Shown piece by piece: positions 1 through 11,319 of a DNA stretch of 64,000 nt. This DNA is from Sepiola atlantica (Eukaryota > Mollusca > Cephalopoda > Sepiida > Sepiolidae): positions 107,767,083 to 107,831,082 of the forward strand of contig OY744532.1 in NCBI GenBank assembly GCA_963556195.1, written 5' to 3'. The position numbers were made by a program, and so were the translations under genes. The notes under the pieces are model-generated. The model saw only the letters and a list, made by a program, of their open reading frames with translations. It searched no databases and was not told where the DNA came from. Within the stretch, counting starts at the first letter, position 1; each line of letters starts with the position of its first letter.

Positions 1-180
1 ATGTAATAAATCAATACAGATTGTATGCGTGTAAAAATACACAGTATGTAATAAATCAATACAGATTGTATGCGTGTAAAAATACACAGTATGTAATAAA
101 TCAATACAGATTGTATGCGTGTAAAAATATACAGTATGTAATAAATTAATACAGATTGTATGCGTGTAAAAATACACAGT
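1..180. repeat. 45-bp tandem repeat, four units
   Basis: Four direct copies of a 45-bp AT-rich unit containing GATTGTATGCGTGTAAAA, with very few differences. The array runs off the left edge, so its full size is unknown. No coding potential is seen. Confidence 0.95.
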
Positions 181-321
181 AAATCGAACACCTAACATTT
201 TTCTGTTGCAGACACTGAACCACATTACTGAAATCAACATTTAAAATATTCAAAATCCTATCAAAATTTACCAAATACCACCAGGGGTTCAAAAATCGGT
301 GTAGGTATGCAAATTAAGAAA

Positions 322-474
322 AAGGTGTAGGAAGCGAATAGTTAACACAGCCCGGTCTCTTCATGTTAAGAATGAGTTTCTAAATAATAGCATTTTTATT
401 TGGAAACCCATTCTTAACATGAGGAGGCGGGTGTGGAGGTATGGCATGTGTTAACTATTCTGGACCTTCACCTA
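322..474. mobile_element. Short foldback (MITE-like) element
   Basis: Two inverted arms of about 75 bp face each other. The left arm carries GAATAGTTAACACA and CATGTTAAGAATGAGTTTC; the right arm carries the reverse complements. A single related arm lies at 39386-39455, which suggests a dispersed family. No clear target duplication was found. It is non-coding. Confidence 0.7.
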
Positions 475-576
475 TCAAAGAATTTTTAAGTTTTTATTCT
501 AATTATAAAAATTTTGCCAGTTATTGCTACTGTCAATATAACAGATATGTAGCAGTAGTTTGTTTTGTGTAAAAAG

Positions 577-900
<324 letters not shown>

Positions 901-937
901 AAGCCGCTACCCTATAGAAAGAGGCTACCGAAAACGA

Positions 938-1340
938 ATGAAACATCTCTGGGACATTGCTAGTGACCCACATACAACGGAACAAAGGATAGCAGATCAA
1001 GCAAGACAGATCCTTAAGCGAGGATGGTTCTCGGAGATGGAACTGACGGAAATCAGACAGAAGGCTAATGGCGAAACGGAGCAAGAAACACCACCAAAGG
1101 AGAGACCACAGGAAGAGGACAGGCAAAACATACACACTGAAACTGAAGAGATTGAAGACTACAGAATCACAGAACCAGGGGAAATAGAAGACTGCGGAAC
1201 CACAGAACCTGCTGAGATAGAACTCAACGAAAAAGAAGCAAGTGAAGTGGAGAACATAAGACGATACATGTTAGAAAACAAAACAAAACTCCCATCTCTC
1301 AGGAATGAAGTAGCGAAAGAAGTTACAAGCAGAAACAGAA
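938..1340 (+). pseudogene. N-terminal part of the RLE-LINE protein (frame 1)
   Basis: The first frame of the retrotransposon protein begins with MKHLWDI and is rich in Glu, Lys and Arg. The reading frame extends upstream to the AAT repeat (PIERGYRKRM), so 938 is only the first Met and not a biological start. Near 1340 the frame must shift by one base to continue as RVNRLLTHIPTETITDL. Family proteins read through this point as one ORF, so the break is probably a one-base indel in an A-rich run. This is the linker before the RT domain. It probably has no function alone. Confidence 0.7.
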
Positions 1341-4097
1341 AGAGTAAACAGACTCCTCACACACATCCCAACAGAAACTATTACAGACCTAAACAACCTG
1401 ATATATGCAGGGGCAAAATCGGTAAGTATGAAACTAAGAAACGAAGAGAATGGACAAAAGAGAGGACCGACAAAACCTGGATGGGAAATCAGACTGGAAA
1501 CCCAGATCACCAAACTTCGGAAAGAAGCTAAAACCGTGAACAGAAGGAAGGAGGACATGAAACGATTAAGAAGCAAAAATCAGAAACGCAAGGAAAAACT
1601 AAATGAGAAACATGAAGAAATAAAACAAAGGATAGCAGCAATAGAAGGAAGACTGAGACGATACAGGTACAAATCAGAACAGAGCAAACAGAACAGGACC
1701 TTTGAAAACAATGAAAGCCAGTTTTATAAAAACGTAAATGGAGAAAAAACAACGACAGAGCAACCGAACCCAACAGAAACAAAACAATTCTGGAGCAAGA
1801 TATGGGAAGCACCAAAAAAGCACAACAAGAATGCCCAATGGTTGAAAAACATGAAAGATGAACTGCAAGAAATCGAAGAAGGAACCGAAACAGAAATCAA
1901 CAAAGAAACGATCAAGAAAACCCTAAGAAAAATGGCAAACTGGAGAGCACCAGGCCACGATGGAATACATGCATACTGGTTTAAAAAATTCACGACCCTG
2001 CATGAAAGAATAGCGCAGAAACTGAGCGGATGTATCCGCAAAACAGACATACCAGAATGGATGACGGAAGGAAGAACAACACTAATACAAAAAGACCCCA
2101 AAAAGGGAACGACCCCCAGCAACTACAGACCGATAACATGTCTACCAATAATGTGGAAAATTCTCACAGCACAACTGAGAGAACAAATCTACCAATCCCT
2201 GGACAAACGTGGACTGCTCCCCGAGGAACAAAAAGGATGCCGGAAAGGACAAAGAGGTGCACATGATCTACTATACATTGATCAAAAGACTCTGAAGGAG
2301 ATGAAGAGCAGACAAAAGAACATAACCATGGCATGGATTGACTACAAGAAAGCCTACGACAGAATCCCCCAAACATGGATAATTGAATGCTTAAAAATAT
2401 ACAAGATACCAGACAGGATTATTAATCTCATCCAGAAAGCAATGGAAACATGGAGACTAAAACTGACAGCCGGAGGACAATACCTGTCTGAGATAAAAAT
2501 ACAGAGAGGCATTTTTCAAGGAGACTCTCTATCACCACTACTGTTTATAATAGCCATGATGCCACTCAACTACATACTCAGAAAGTGTGATGCCGGATAC
2601 AGGTTTACAGATACAGAACAAAGAATAAACCACCTGATGTACATGGATGACCTTAAACTGTTTGCAAAAAACAAAACAGAACTGGAAAAGCTGATAAACA
2701 CAACCAGGATATTCAGCCAGGATATCCAAATGGAGTTTGGAATAGAAAAATGTGCACTGCTAGAGATCAAAAGAGGAAAACTGGAAAAGACAGAAGGTAT
2801 AGAACTCCCCAACCAAGAGGAGATGAGGGCGCTAGGAGAACAAGATAGTTACAAATACCTGGGAGTTCTGGAAGCAGACACAATCAAATATACAGAAATG
2901 AAAGAGAAGATTGGAAAAGAATATCTACGAAGAACAAGGAAACTCTTAGAAACTAAACTATATAGCAGAAACCTAGTAAAAGGGATAAACACATGGGCTG
3001 TATCACTAATAAGATACTCTGGACCATTCATAGGCTGGACCAAAGAAGAACTCAGGCACCTTGACCAAAGAACTAGAAAACTAATGACTATGCACAATGC
3101 ACTGTACCCAAAAGACGACACGGACAGACTCTACGTGAAAAGAAATGAAGGAGGTAGAGGACTGGTAAGTATAGAAGACTGTGTGGAAGACACCAAAAAA
3201 GAGCTGGAGAAATATGTAACCCAGAACACGGAAAGACTGATCACCACAGCAAGAGACACCAGCCCAACAAACAACCCCGGAAGCACTGAACCCAGAAACA
3301 AAAAGACAAGAAAGGAAAAGTGGGAAGAAAAACAACTACATGGACGCTTTATAAGACTCACAAGCGATGAAACCAATGAAAACAGCTGGGCATGGCTAAG
3401 AAAAGGAAACCTGAACAGAGAAACGGAATCTCTGCTGACGGCCGCACAGAACAATGCGATTAGGACAAACTTTATTAAAGCAAAGATAGATAAAACCCAG
3501 GAAAACAGCAAATGCAGATTGTGTGGACAAAGAGACGAAACGATAAATCATATAATAAGTGAATGCAGCAAGCTAGCACAAAGGGAATACAAGAACAGAC
3601 ATGACAGCATGGGGAAAGAAGTACACCGGGAAATGTGCAAACAACTGAATTTCGAATATGCAAGAAAACGGTACAAACACAAACCAGAAACTGTACTAGA
3701 AAACGAAAAACACAAAATCATATGGGATATGAATGTACAAACGGACAAACCCATAACAGCAAGGAGACCGGATATGATAATAATCAACAAGAAAGAAAAA
3801 TCCTGCAAAATCGTGGACTTTGCCGTTCCAGCAGACCACAGAGTGAAGATCAAAGCGATGGAAAAGAGAAGCAAATATACTGAACTTGCCAGAGAATTGA
3901 AAGGAATATGGAACATGAAGAAAGTCAGTATAACACCAATAATCATAGGAGCACTAGGAACAGTCCCCAAAAACATGGAGAAAAGACTAGGAGAAATAGG
4001 AATCAAAGGGATAACTGAGACCATACAAAGGACTGTAATGATCAAAACAGCTACAATCTTGAGAAATGTCCTCGAATGCGGAAACCAACCCACATAA
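1341..4097 (+). CDS. Reverse transcriptase with C-terminal restriction-like endonuclease
   Basis: This is the main retrotransposon ORF; the first Met is at 1428 and gives 889 residues. It would copy element RNA into DNA at a nicked chromosomal site by target-primed reverse transcription. Visible parts, numbered from that Met: a basic coiled N-terminus to about 100; RT fingers and palm with NYRPITCLP near 230, GCRKGQRG, WIDYKKAYDRIPQTW near 310, GIFQGDSLSPLL near 365 and the catalytic YMDD box near 404; a Cys/His knuckle CRLCGQRDETINHIISEC near 696; and the endonuclease core RPDMIII..KSCKIVDFAVP near 780-800, followed by GALGTVPKNME. There is no internal stop, so this copy is fairly young. The missing N-terminus and the frameshift near 1340 make it non-autonomous. 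Confidence 0.9.
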   Translation, partial: RVNRLLTHIPTETITDLNNLIYAGAKSVSMKLRNEENGQKRGPTKPGWEIRLETQITKLRKEAKTVNRRKEDMKRLRSKNQKRKEKLNEKHEEIKQRIAAIEGRLRRYRYKSEQSKQNRTFENNESQFYKNVNGEKTTTEQPNPTETKQFWSKIWEAPKKHNKNAQWLKNMKDELQEIEEGTETEINKETIKKTLRKMANWRAPGHDGIHAYWFKKFTTLHERIAQKLSGCIRKTDIPEWMTEGRTTLIQKDPKKGTTPSNYRPITCLPIMWKILTAQLREQIYQSLDKRGLLPEEQKGCRKGQRGAHDLLYIDQKTLKEMKSRQKNITMAWIDYKKAYDRIPQTWIIECLKIYKIPDRIINLIQKAMETWRLKLTAGGQYLSEIKIQRGIFQGDSLSPLLFIIAMMPLNYILRKCDAGYRFTDTEQRINHLMYMDDLKLFAKNKTELEKLINTTRIFSQDIQMEFGIEKCALLEIKRGKLEKTEGIELPNQEEMRALGEQDSYKYLGVLEADTIKYTEMKEKIGKEYLRRTRKLLETKLYSRNLVKGINTWAVSLIRYSGPFIGWTKEELRHLDQRTRKLMTMHNALYPKDDTDRLYVKRNEGGRGLVSIEDCVEDTKKELEKYVTQNTERLITTARDTSPTNNPGSTEPRNKKTRKEKWEEKQLHGRFIRLTSDETNENSWAWLRKGNLNRETESLLTAAQNNAIRTNFIKAKIDKTQENSKCRLCGQRDETINHIISECSKLAQREYKNRHDSMGKEVHREMCKQLNFEYARKRYKHKPETVLENEKHKIIWDMNVQTDKPITARRPDMIIINKKEKSCKIVDFAVPADHRVKIKAMEKRSKYTELARELKGIWNMKKVSITPIIIGALGTVPKNMEKRLGEIGIKGITETIQRTVMIKTATILRNVLECGNQPT

Positions 4098-4530
4098 GCA
4101 ACGAATGGAGAACAAACACATGGAAGCACAAAACAACAGAACCGGGGAAAATACAACCGCACGAGAGAGGCGCAAGCATAGGCTGACGCCACGAAAATTA
4201 TGGACAGAGGGTCGAGGAGGGAAAGCGCAAAACCAGACCTCCACTGGCAGAGCGCGGACAGCTCTGGGACCTTGGGAAGGCTTGTTGCCACTCGGGCCCC
4301 AGAGGGGACCAATGGCCCTTATCAGCGGGAAATCGTTGGTAGGTGGCTGTTGCGATTACCGCAAGGTCATCAGCGGTGATGAACAAAAAGAGGTGGAGCA
4401 TACTGGAGGCCTGAGGAGACTTGTTGTCACTCAGACTCCAGGGAATACCACAGGTTGTCGGCAGTGGGTGACCACTGACGATGACCAGTGTGATAACTCC
4501 TAGTGAGTAAATAATAATAATAATAAAGAG

Positions 4531-6550
4531 CAGATGAGGGCGCTAGATGAACAAGAGAGCTATAAATATTTGAGAGTTTTGGAAGCAGACACAATCAAAT
4601 CAACAGAGATGAAAGAGAAGATTGGAAAAGAATACCTGAGAAGAACAAGAAAGCTCTTAGAAACAAAATTATATAGCAGAAACCTAATCAAAAGAATAAA
4701 TACCTGGGCAGTATCACTAATAAGATATTCTGGACCATTCATAAACTGGACTAAAGAAGAACTCAGGCACCTTGATCAGAGGACTAGAAAATTAATGACT
4801 ATGCACAATGCACTACATCCAAAAGACGATACAGACAGACTCTACGTGAAGAGAAACAAAGGGGGAAGAGGACTGGTAAGTATAGAAGACTGTGTGGACG
4901 ACACTAAAAAAGAGCTGGAGAAATACATAAACCAGAACACAGAAAAGCTGATCACCGCAGCAAGAGATACCGTCCCAACGAACAATGCAGGAAGCATCGA
5001 AACTGGACATAAACAGACAAGAAAAGAAAAATGGGAAGAAAAACAACTACATGGACGCTTCATAAGACTCACAAGAGAAGAAACCAACGTAAATAGCTGG
5101 ACATGGCTAAGAAAAGGAAACTTGAACAGAGAAACGGAATCTTTACTGATGGCTGCACAGAACAATGCGATTAGGACAAACTACATTAAAGCTAAAATAG
5201 ATAAAACCCAGGAAAACAATAAATGCAGACTGTGTGGACAAAGAGACGAAACAGTAAATCATATAATAAGTGAATGTAGCAAACTTGCTCAAAAAGAAAA
5301 CAAGAACAGACATGATTGTGTTGGGAAAGTAATACACAGAGAACTGTGCAAACAATTGAATTTCGAATATGCAGACAAATGGTACAAACATAAACCAGAA
5401 ACAGTACTGGAAAACGAAAAACACAAAATCCTCTGGGATATGGATATACAAACAGATAAACTCATATAAGCAAGGAGACCTGATGTTATTATAATAGACA
5501 AAAATGAAAAATCTTGTAAAATCGTAGACTTCGCCGTTCCAGCAGACCACAGAGTGAAGATCAAAGACACGGAAAAACGAAGTAAATACACAGAACTAGC
5601 CAGAGAACTGAAAGGAATATGGAGCATGAAGAAAGTTAGTATAATACCAATAATCGTAGGAGCACTAGGAACAATCCCAAAAAACATGGAGAAAAGATTT
5701 GGAGAAATTGGAATCAAAGGGACTATCGAAACCATACAAAGGACGGCAATGATCAAAACAGCTGCAATCTTAAGGAAAATCCTCGAATGCGGAAACTAAC
5801 ACACATAAGCTACAAAGGCTAACCAGACACAAGGAATTTACAACGGAGAAAACAAGACCACACGAAGAACACCACAACAAGAGCCAAGGAACAGAAACTG
5901 CAAGAAACAGCACTTCATAATCCCCCCCACAATAAATTACACCGGCCTCAGCTATCACTACACAAAAATGAACCAAGAAACAGAAATTACAAGAAACACT
6001 ATAAGCTCCTCCCTCTCCCTCACCCACCCACCCCCAAAAAATTAAAAAGAATTTAAAAAATTCTTTTTTTTTTTTTTCTTTTTTTACCATAATGGAAGAG
6101 AAAAGGAAGGGGAAAAAAATGAATTGAAGGGAAAAAATTAAAAAATTTGAAAAAATATTATTTTATTCATTTTTTTTTTTTTTTTTTAAACTGGTGCCGG
6201 CCTAGGCTGACACCAGACAACATATTTGTAGAGGGTCGAGGAGGATGAGAAGACCGAGGAGGGACAGCACAAACCAGACCTCCACTGGAAAAGTGCAGAG
6301 AGTGCTGAGATCTTGGGGAGGCTTGTTGCCACCCAAATCCCAGAGAAGATCAAGTGTCCTTACCGGCGAGAAATCAATGGTAAGAGACTGTTGCGATACC
6401 GCATCGTTATCGAAAAGAGGTGAAGAACACTGGAAGTCTGGGGAGACTTGTTGTCACTCAGACTCCAGGAAATACCACTGGTTGTTGTCGATGAGCAATC
6501 ACTGACGATTATCTGTGTGAGAACTCCTAGTGAGTACAAATAATAATAAT
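4531..6550 (+). mobile_element. RLE-type LINE, copy 2 (tandem, truncated)
   Basis: A second copy in the same orientation starts immediately after the ATA tail of copy 1. It is truncated inside the region just after the RT palm. Its 3' UTR is longer than that of copy 1: about 380 bp of extra A- and T-rich sequence lies at 5810-6190. The shared 3' UTR follows and ends in an AATAAT tail. The tandem layout suggests that this copy inserted into the trinucleotide tail of copy 1, or the reverse. Confidence 0.88.
4534..5799 (+). pseudogene. RLE-LINE C-terminal coding remnant
   Basis: About 420 codons align closely with residues 466 onward of copy 1. They include the knuckle CRLCGQRDETVNHIISEC and the endonuclease segment KSCKIVDFAVPADHRVK. 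One in-frame TAA at 5467 replaces a Thr codon of copy 1 just before RRPDV; the frame then continues to the normal end at ECGN. It lacks the RT catalytic domain and cannot move on its own. Confidence 0.88.
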
Positions 6551-7072
6551 ACTTAGCTCAATTTTAATGAGATATGTGATGCTGTGTCTTATTTACACAT
6601 TTTGGCTTAGAAGGTATGTAGTAAAAGAATCTGCTTAACTTCTAGTAAGTTCTACAAAGTTCTAGAAACTTCTAGAAACTTCTAGAAACTTCTAGACAAT
6701 TTGAACTTTTGCATTAAAATATAATTGTAAATATGAAGTAAAAATTAATTCAAAAAATGTTAGTAATTATTTTTCTTATTCTTAAAACACATTCCTGCAT
6801 CCTCTCGACTTTTGGGCCACCATTTGCAAGAACCGATGATTTGCATATGAGGAAAACCGCCCACTTAAAAGGCTGTACACAACGATGGAAGGACAGATTA
6901 AGATCGGAGTTTGAAGCGAGAGTTAATTAATGTTAGGTGCAAGTCAACATTCGAGAATCGAAACCATTCCAAGCAATAATTAGCAGAAATAAAAGCAACT
7001 CACCAAAATGGGTGCTGCAAGAATTTAATGAAATAAAAAAATCATCATTTCTTGATTATATTGTTAACAAGC
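6551..7072. other. No gene recognised
   Basis: AT-rich sequence with a short run of TTCTAGAAAC repeats near 6660-6700. Nothing else is supported. Confidence 0.5.
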
Positions 7073-7516
7073 ACATAAGTCAGTCGTGAGGCTGCATACA
7101 TCCACCTGACAACGTAAGGATGGGTCTAAGTCTTATCTGGGTCTTACTGCTCCATTTTTTATGACATATTCCCAAAGTTGTGCTATGGAAACATTGATAA
7201 CTGAAAAACTATTTATCTGACCAGGCTGAAAATTTGAATGGTGGTTGCGGTTATCAAAGAGCATCAGATGCATAGATCAAATTTTGAAAAATAAGAAGTT
7301 GAAATTTTGTCAGAATTTCAAGGTCAAGGTCATATAAGATGCGGGACTTTATCGGTGCCAAGTAGGAAGTCTCTATGATAAATAGAACCAAAGTTATCGG
7401 CAAAAGTTTGGTTTTCCATTCTTTTCCGTTACCTTGATCTTTGCCTTTGACCTAGATATCCCGAAGTTAAATCAGTTCTAAGTTAGACCAAGTTTGGTGA
7501 CGATTGGTCAAGCGAT

Positions 7517-7835
7517 GTGAATGCGAGGCTGTACACAAACAAGAAATACACTAGACCAACTCGACAATCAGCTAAATCCCATCCATTCACAGTGGAGGTC
7601 CTCGGATGCCGGAGAGCCTTCTACTCCAATAGCTTCTTTCCTAGTGTTGCCGGCCTCTGGAACTCCCTCCCTGCTCTCTGTTTCCCCGACATGCATAGGG
7701 TTAAAACTAATGTAAACAGACATTTCGCTACACAGCTCCCAACTTAGGATGACACCCAAAACCTACATCCGAATTCTCAGTAGCCCTTACGTCTACAGTG
7801 GCGGCCTGCCTTGTTTGGGGTGAAATATGTTTAAA
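7517..7835 (+). pseudogene. LINE C-terminus and 3' UTR, family A (Jockey/CR1-like)
   Basis: The frame reads KYTRPTRQSAKSHPFTVEV, then CRRAFYSNSFFP and LWNSLPA. This is the extreme C-terminus of a non-LTR reverse transcriptase. The 3' UTR carries CTTACGTCTACAGTGGCGGC and ends in an A-rich tail at 7825-7840. At least five more copies of the same tail lie in this window. Only about 75 codons remain, so the copy is dead. Placement in the Jockey/CR1 group is from general family resemblance. Confidence 0.8.
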
Positions 7836-7839
7836 AAAA

Positions 7840-9350
7840 AATTCGACCGAAAACTTGCTGAAGGTAATAATTATAATGTATTGATATTATAATTATTGAT
7901 GACGATCATCTCAGTAGATGGAATCGAAAACATTTCCCTAAACGCGGAAGCATCAAAAGTTTCTGATGACCGTGTTAAGCAAAATGGTAACTACAGATAA
8001 TTTTTGGCCACAAAAAATTTATTTGAATAGTTTTCTTTTTGTTTCATCCAGTCTTCTATACTTCTCAGTCCTGTCGCAGGGATAGTGTTTATCTATAAGA
8101 GGAACATAGAGAAGGAGGGGCATTTACAACAGACGATACAGAGTTACACAATGAGAATAAGAGTAAGAATTAAAAAAACATTAAGTATCTATTTAGAATA
8201 AGTTTTCTTTGTCACATCTAGAAAATTTGAAGATAAGTTCTTCTGTCATTTCATTTACCAGTCATTCGTTTCTGTTTGTTTTTCCTTTTTTATCTAGTAT
8301 TGGTCAAGAGAAAAGGCTGAATGATGCACGAAAATCTAACACATGTCTTACGTATCACTTTGCGGAAAATTTTTAAATTGTGCTATGAAATTTTACGTCA
8401 CTCACCGTATTTGTTGGCCCACCCACCCACTGACTTTTTCCAGAATCTTGACCATTTCTTGCCTAAAAAAATCTCCACAAGCAAAAAAAATGTCTTTCAA
8501 AAATTTGTCACATCCCAGACGCTGAGCGTTAATGCAATTAAAAAACGTGCGCGGATTGTCATTTTCTTTCGATTAATACTGTTAGAAGCAACAGCAGCAG
8601 TGACTGTTGTTTTTTATGTATCAACTCTCGATTGGACTCAAATCAGCAGATTCTTTCAACCAAGGATATCCACTGTCGACATTTCGCGCGTCATATAAAA
8701 ACCCAAAGTCAGGCGGAGTTTTTTTCCTCTTTTTCCTGTTTTCTTTCAGAAACAACACACGTGCATATGAACCATCTTGCCAGGGCCTTTTGGGGCTGAA
8801 GACCCATGACAGACGCAACGAGAGACACACAAACTACTAAACATAGCAACAGCATATACACATTGTTCACCGAACTCATGCACACAGTTCATACAAGCAT
8901 TCTCTCGCTAACAAAACTGGCACGTTAATATACACACACATTTACAATGCCTAGCCCTTTTACATACACCATCATATGTAAATGCACGCGGCGCCAGCCG
9001 AAATAAACATGTTTACTCAAATTCTCTTTACAGACAAAACAATTTCTCTTCACTTGGAACGTTCTAAGACTCTCTGAATTTTGTTTGTAGTCTTCCAACT
9101 TTTTTATTTTTCGTTTTCTTAATAAGTTGTTAAAAAAAATCGATTAGTTTTGTGTGGTTAGACTTTGTCATTCTTTCTTCTGATATTTCCTTTCACTCTA
9201 CAACATTGATTAAATTGATTTATTAGCTTTCAAATGGTTATAAATCAGAGGTTAAAAACCGACATTATTTTCTTACCAATTAATTACGACCCCCCCCCCC
9301 CCGGCAAGGCGGATGTTATTTTTTCAAGTAAATGTGTTGTTTTTTGTGTG
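7840..9350. other. No gene recognised
   Basis: The interior of the inverted-arm segment. An open frame of 125 codons at 8321-8698 has no recognisable domain. TATAAAA occurs near 8694. A run of C lies at 9292-9302. Nothing is supported as a gene. Confidence 0.4.
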
Positions 9351-9739
9351 TACAGCCTAGCATCCACATCGCTTGACCGATTGTCACCAAATTTGGTCAA
9401 AATATCGGCCATGATCTAACTTAGAACTGATTTCATTTTTGGCTATCTAGATCAAGGTCATAGAAGGGGTGAAAGTCACACTTTTGATGATAACTTCGGT
9501 TCTATTCATCGTAGAAACTCGATTTTTCAACATTTCTATCTGATGCTCTTTTATAACCCTAACCACCATTCAAAATTTAAGCCTGATTATATAAATAGTT
9601 TTTGAGTGATCAACGTTTCCTTGGAATACTTCATACAATATGGAGAAGTAAGGCCCAGATAAGACTTTGGCTCATCCTTACGTTGTCAGACAGAGGTATG
9701 CAGTCTCATGACTGACTTGTGTTCTTTTATCGAGAGGTG

Positions 9740-10084
9740 TTACATGAATTCATTTTAACAACACAAAAACTTTACGGCTTAGCTCGAGATTGTAATAAAT
9801 AAACTTAGAATCCGGTCTTGTGTGAATTCTTTGTCTTGTTATTTGTTTTATCTAAAAAGTCTTTGTATCGAAGGAATTAATCCCTAAATCGACAACATGC
9901 ACAAAGAAAATGGCATCACCTTGTGCAAACTAGACAAGTGCACATTCGAAACCAGTTGATTCATGTGCAACTGCCGTCATGTATGAGTTTTTGTATGTTG
10001 TGGCCCGCAGCATTCACCCTAGGAGGGTTGACGATGTTAGTTTTTTTTTTTTGCAGTTCTTGCAGTAGGGTACGACATCCTCCC
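9740..10084. other. No gene recognised; A-tail of 5S retrocopy
   Basis: Mostly unremarkable AT-rich sequence. The run of T at 10040-10052 is the poly-A tail, on the minus strand, of the 5S-derived sequence that follows. Confidence 0.5.
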
Positions 10085-10202
10085 ACATACATCACCTGGT
10101 ATTCCCAAATGGTCACCCGTTTTAGTACTGACCAGACTCAACGTTGCTTAACTTCGGTGATCCAACGAGAACCGGTGTGTCAACGTAATTATGCCGTAGA
10201 TG
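10085..10202 (-). pseudogene. 5S rRNA retropseudogene or 5S-derived SINE
   Basis: Read on the minus strand, this is about 118 nt of recognisable 5S rRNA: TCTACGGCATAATTACGTTG, CCGGTTCTCGT, CCGAAGTTAAGCAACGT (box A region), GTACTAAAACGGGTGACC (box C region) and GGGAATACCAGGTG. Substitutions are scattered through it, roughly a fifth of positions by eye. On the same strand it is followed by about 35 bp and then a pure A-run, which indicates reverse transcription and insertion. It is unlikely to be a working 5S gene. It could be the head of a SINE3-type element. Confidence 0.85.
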
Positions 10203-10287
10203 TACAAGTACAATGATCTGCGATAGATGATCGATACATGCTGTATATGGCTACTGTGACGTCATATGCATGAGTACTGAGGCAGTC

Positions 10288-10352
10288 CTCTCTCTCTCTT
10301 TCTCTCTTTCTCTTTCTTTCTCTCTTTTTCTCTCTCTATTTCTCTTTCTTTC
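10288..10352. repeat. CT-rich simple repeat
   Basis: Runs of CTCTCTTT form a 65-bp polypyrimidine tract. Confidence 0.85.
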
Positions 10353-10509
10353 AATTCCTTATGTATGTGATCCGATGTTGGGATCAGCGAACATTTTTCC
10401 GATGATGTACGGAAAAATGACGAAAATTGAGTTAAAGCTCTCCATGTGTCAGAATAGCTAACTGAGTCTTCAGTGACTTTCCGTTGAATAATTGCACGTC
10501 TCTTTATTG

Positions 10510-10640
10510 AACGTTAGGGTTGGGGTCACAGTTAGGGTTAAAGTAAGGGGTTAGGGTTAACGGTTAGGGGTAGGGGTAGGGTTAGGGGGCAATAGTTAAG
10601 GTTAAAGTAAGGGGTTAGGGTTAGCAGTTAGGGGTAGGGT
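10510..10640. repeat. Interstitial TTAGGG-like degenerate repeats
   Basis: About 130 bp of GGTTAGGGTTA and GGGGTAGGG variants in one orientation. It resembles degenerate telomeric repeat. A smaller patch of GGTTAGGTTAGGG lies at 23111-23135. Confidence 0.8.
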
Positions 10641-10733
10641 TAACGTTCCAGGCTCGGTAACCACACATTCTTTCAAAACCAATTAGGAGAAGTGTTTTCC
10701 TTGCTCTTCTACCGTGTTGATTGCAATAGGAAG

Positions 10734-11318
10734 TGTAGATATCATACCAAAGTAGATTCATGATACGTAGATATCATACCAAAGTAGATTCATGATACGT
10801 AGATATCATACCAAAGTAGATTTATGATACGTAGATATCATACCAAAGTAGATTCATGATACGTAGATATCATACCAAAGTAGATTCATGATACGTAGAT
10901 ATCATACCAAAGTAGATTTATGATACGTAGATATCATACCAAAGTAGATTCATGGTACGTAGATATCATACCAAAGTAGATTTATGATACGTAGATATCA
11001 TACCAAAGTAGATTCATGATACGTAGATATCATACCAAAGTAGATTCATGATACGTAAATATCATACCAAAGTAGATTCATGATACGTAGATATCATACC
11101 AAAGTAGATTTATGATACGTAGATATCATACCAAAGTAGATTTATGATACGTAGATATCATACCAAAGTAGATTCATGATACGTAGATATCATACCAAAG
11201 TAGATTCATGATACGTAGATATCATACCAAAGTAGATTCATGATACGTAGATATCATACCAAAGTAGATTCATGATACGTAAATATCATACCAAAGTAGA
11301 TTCATGATACGTAGATAA
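10734..11318. repeat. 32-bp minisatellite, about 18 units
   Basis: Head-to-tail 32-bp units containing GTAGATATCATACCAAAG. Units differ at only a few positions (GATTCATG or GATTTATG, GTAGATA or GTAAATA), so the array is recently homogenised. It is non-coding. Confidence 0.95.
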
Positions 11319-11319
11319 C

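Larger units (their letters stand above)
901..4530 (+). mobile_element. RLE-type non-LTR retrotransposon, copy 1
   Basis: A 5'-truncated LINE. It starts inside the coding region directly after the AAT repeat and contains one long ORF broken by a single frameshift. A 3' UTR of about 400 bp follows (4098-4506), ending in an ATA-rich tail. The 3' UTR is shared with copy 2 (6200-6545) and with a minus-strand copy (17706-17815), which defines the family's 3' end. The C-terminal endonuclease places it in the restriction-like-endonuclease group (R2, R4, NeSL, CRE, Hero); which clade is not resolved here. The N-terminal DNA-binding region expected upstream is missing. Confidence 0.9.
7073..9735. mobile_element. 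Element or segment with ~400-bp inverted arms
   Basis: The sequence at 7073-7515 (ACAACGTAAGGATG, then CATCAGATG, then CAAGCGATGTG) recurs as its reverse complement at 9352-9735. Similarity is diverged but co-linear over about 400 bp. The 1.8 kb between the arms holds a LINE tail (7520-7835) and otherwise unrecognised sequence. It may be a DNA transposon with long terminal inverted repeats, or two opposed copies of one repeat. No transposase was found and no target duplication was established. Confidence 0.55.

Noticed and set aside
7965..7995. CTGATGACC as hammerhead
   Set aside because: No GAAA core within reach and no pairing stems.
10510..10640. A true telomere or telomeric fusion
   Set aside because: Repeats are degenerate, short and in one orientation, within ordinary sequence.
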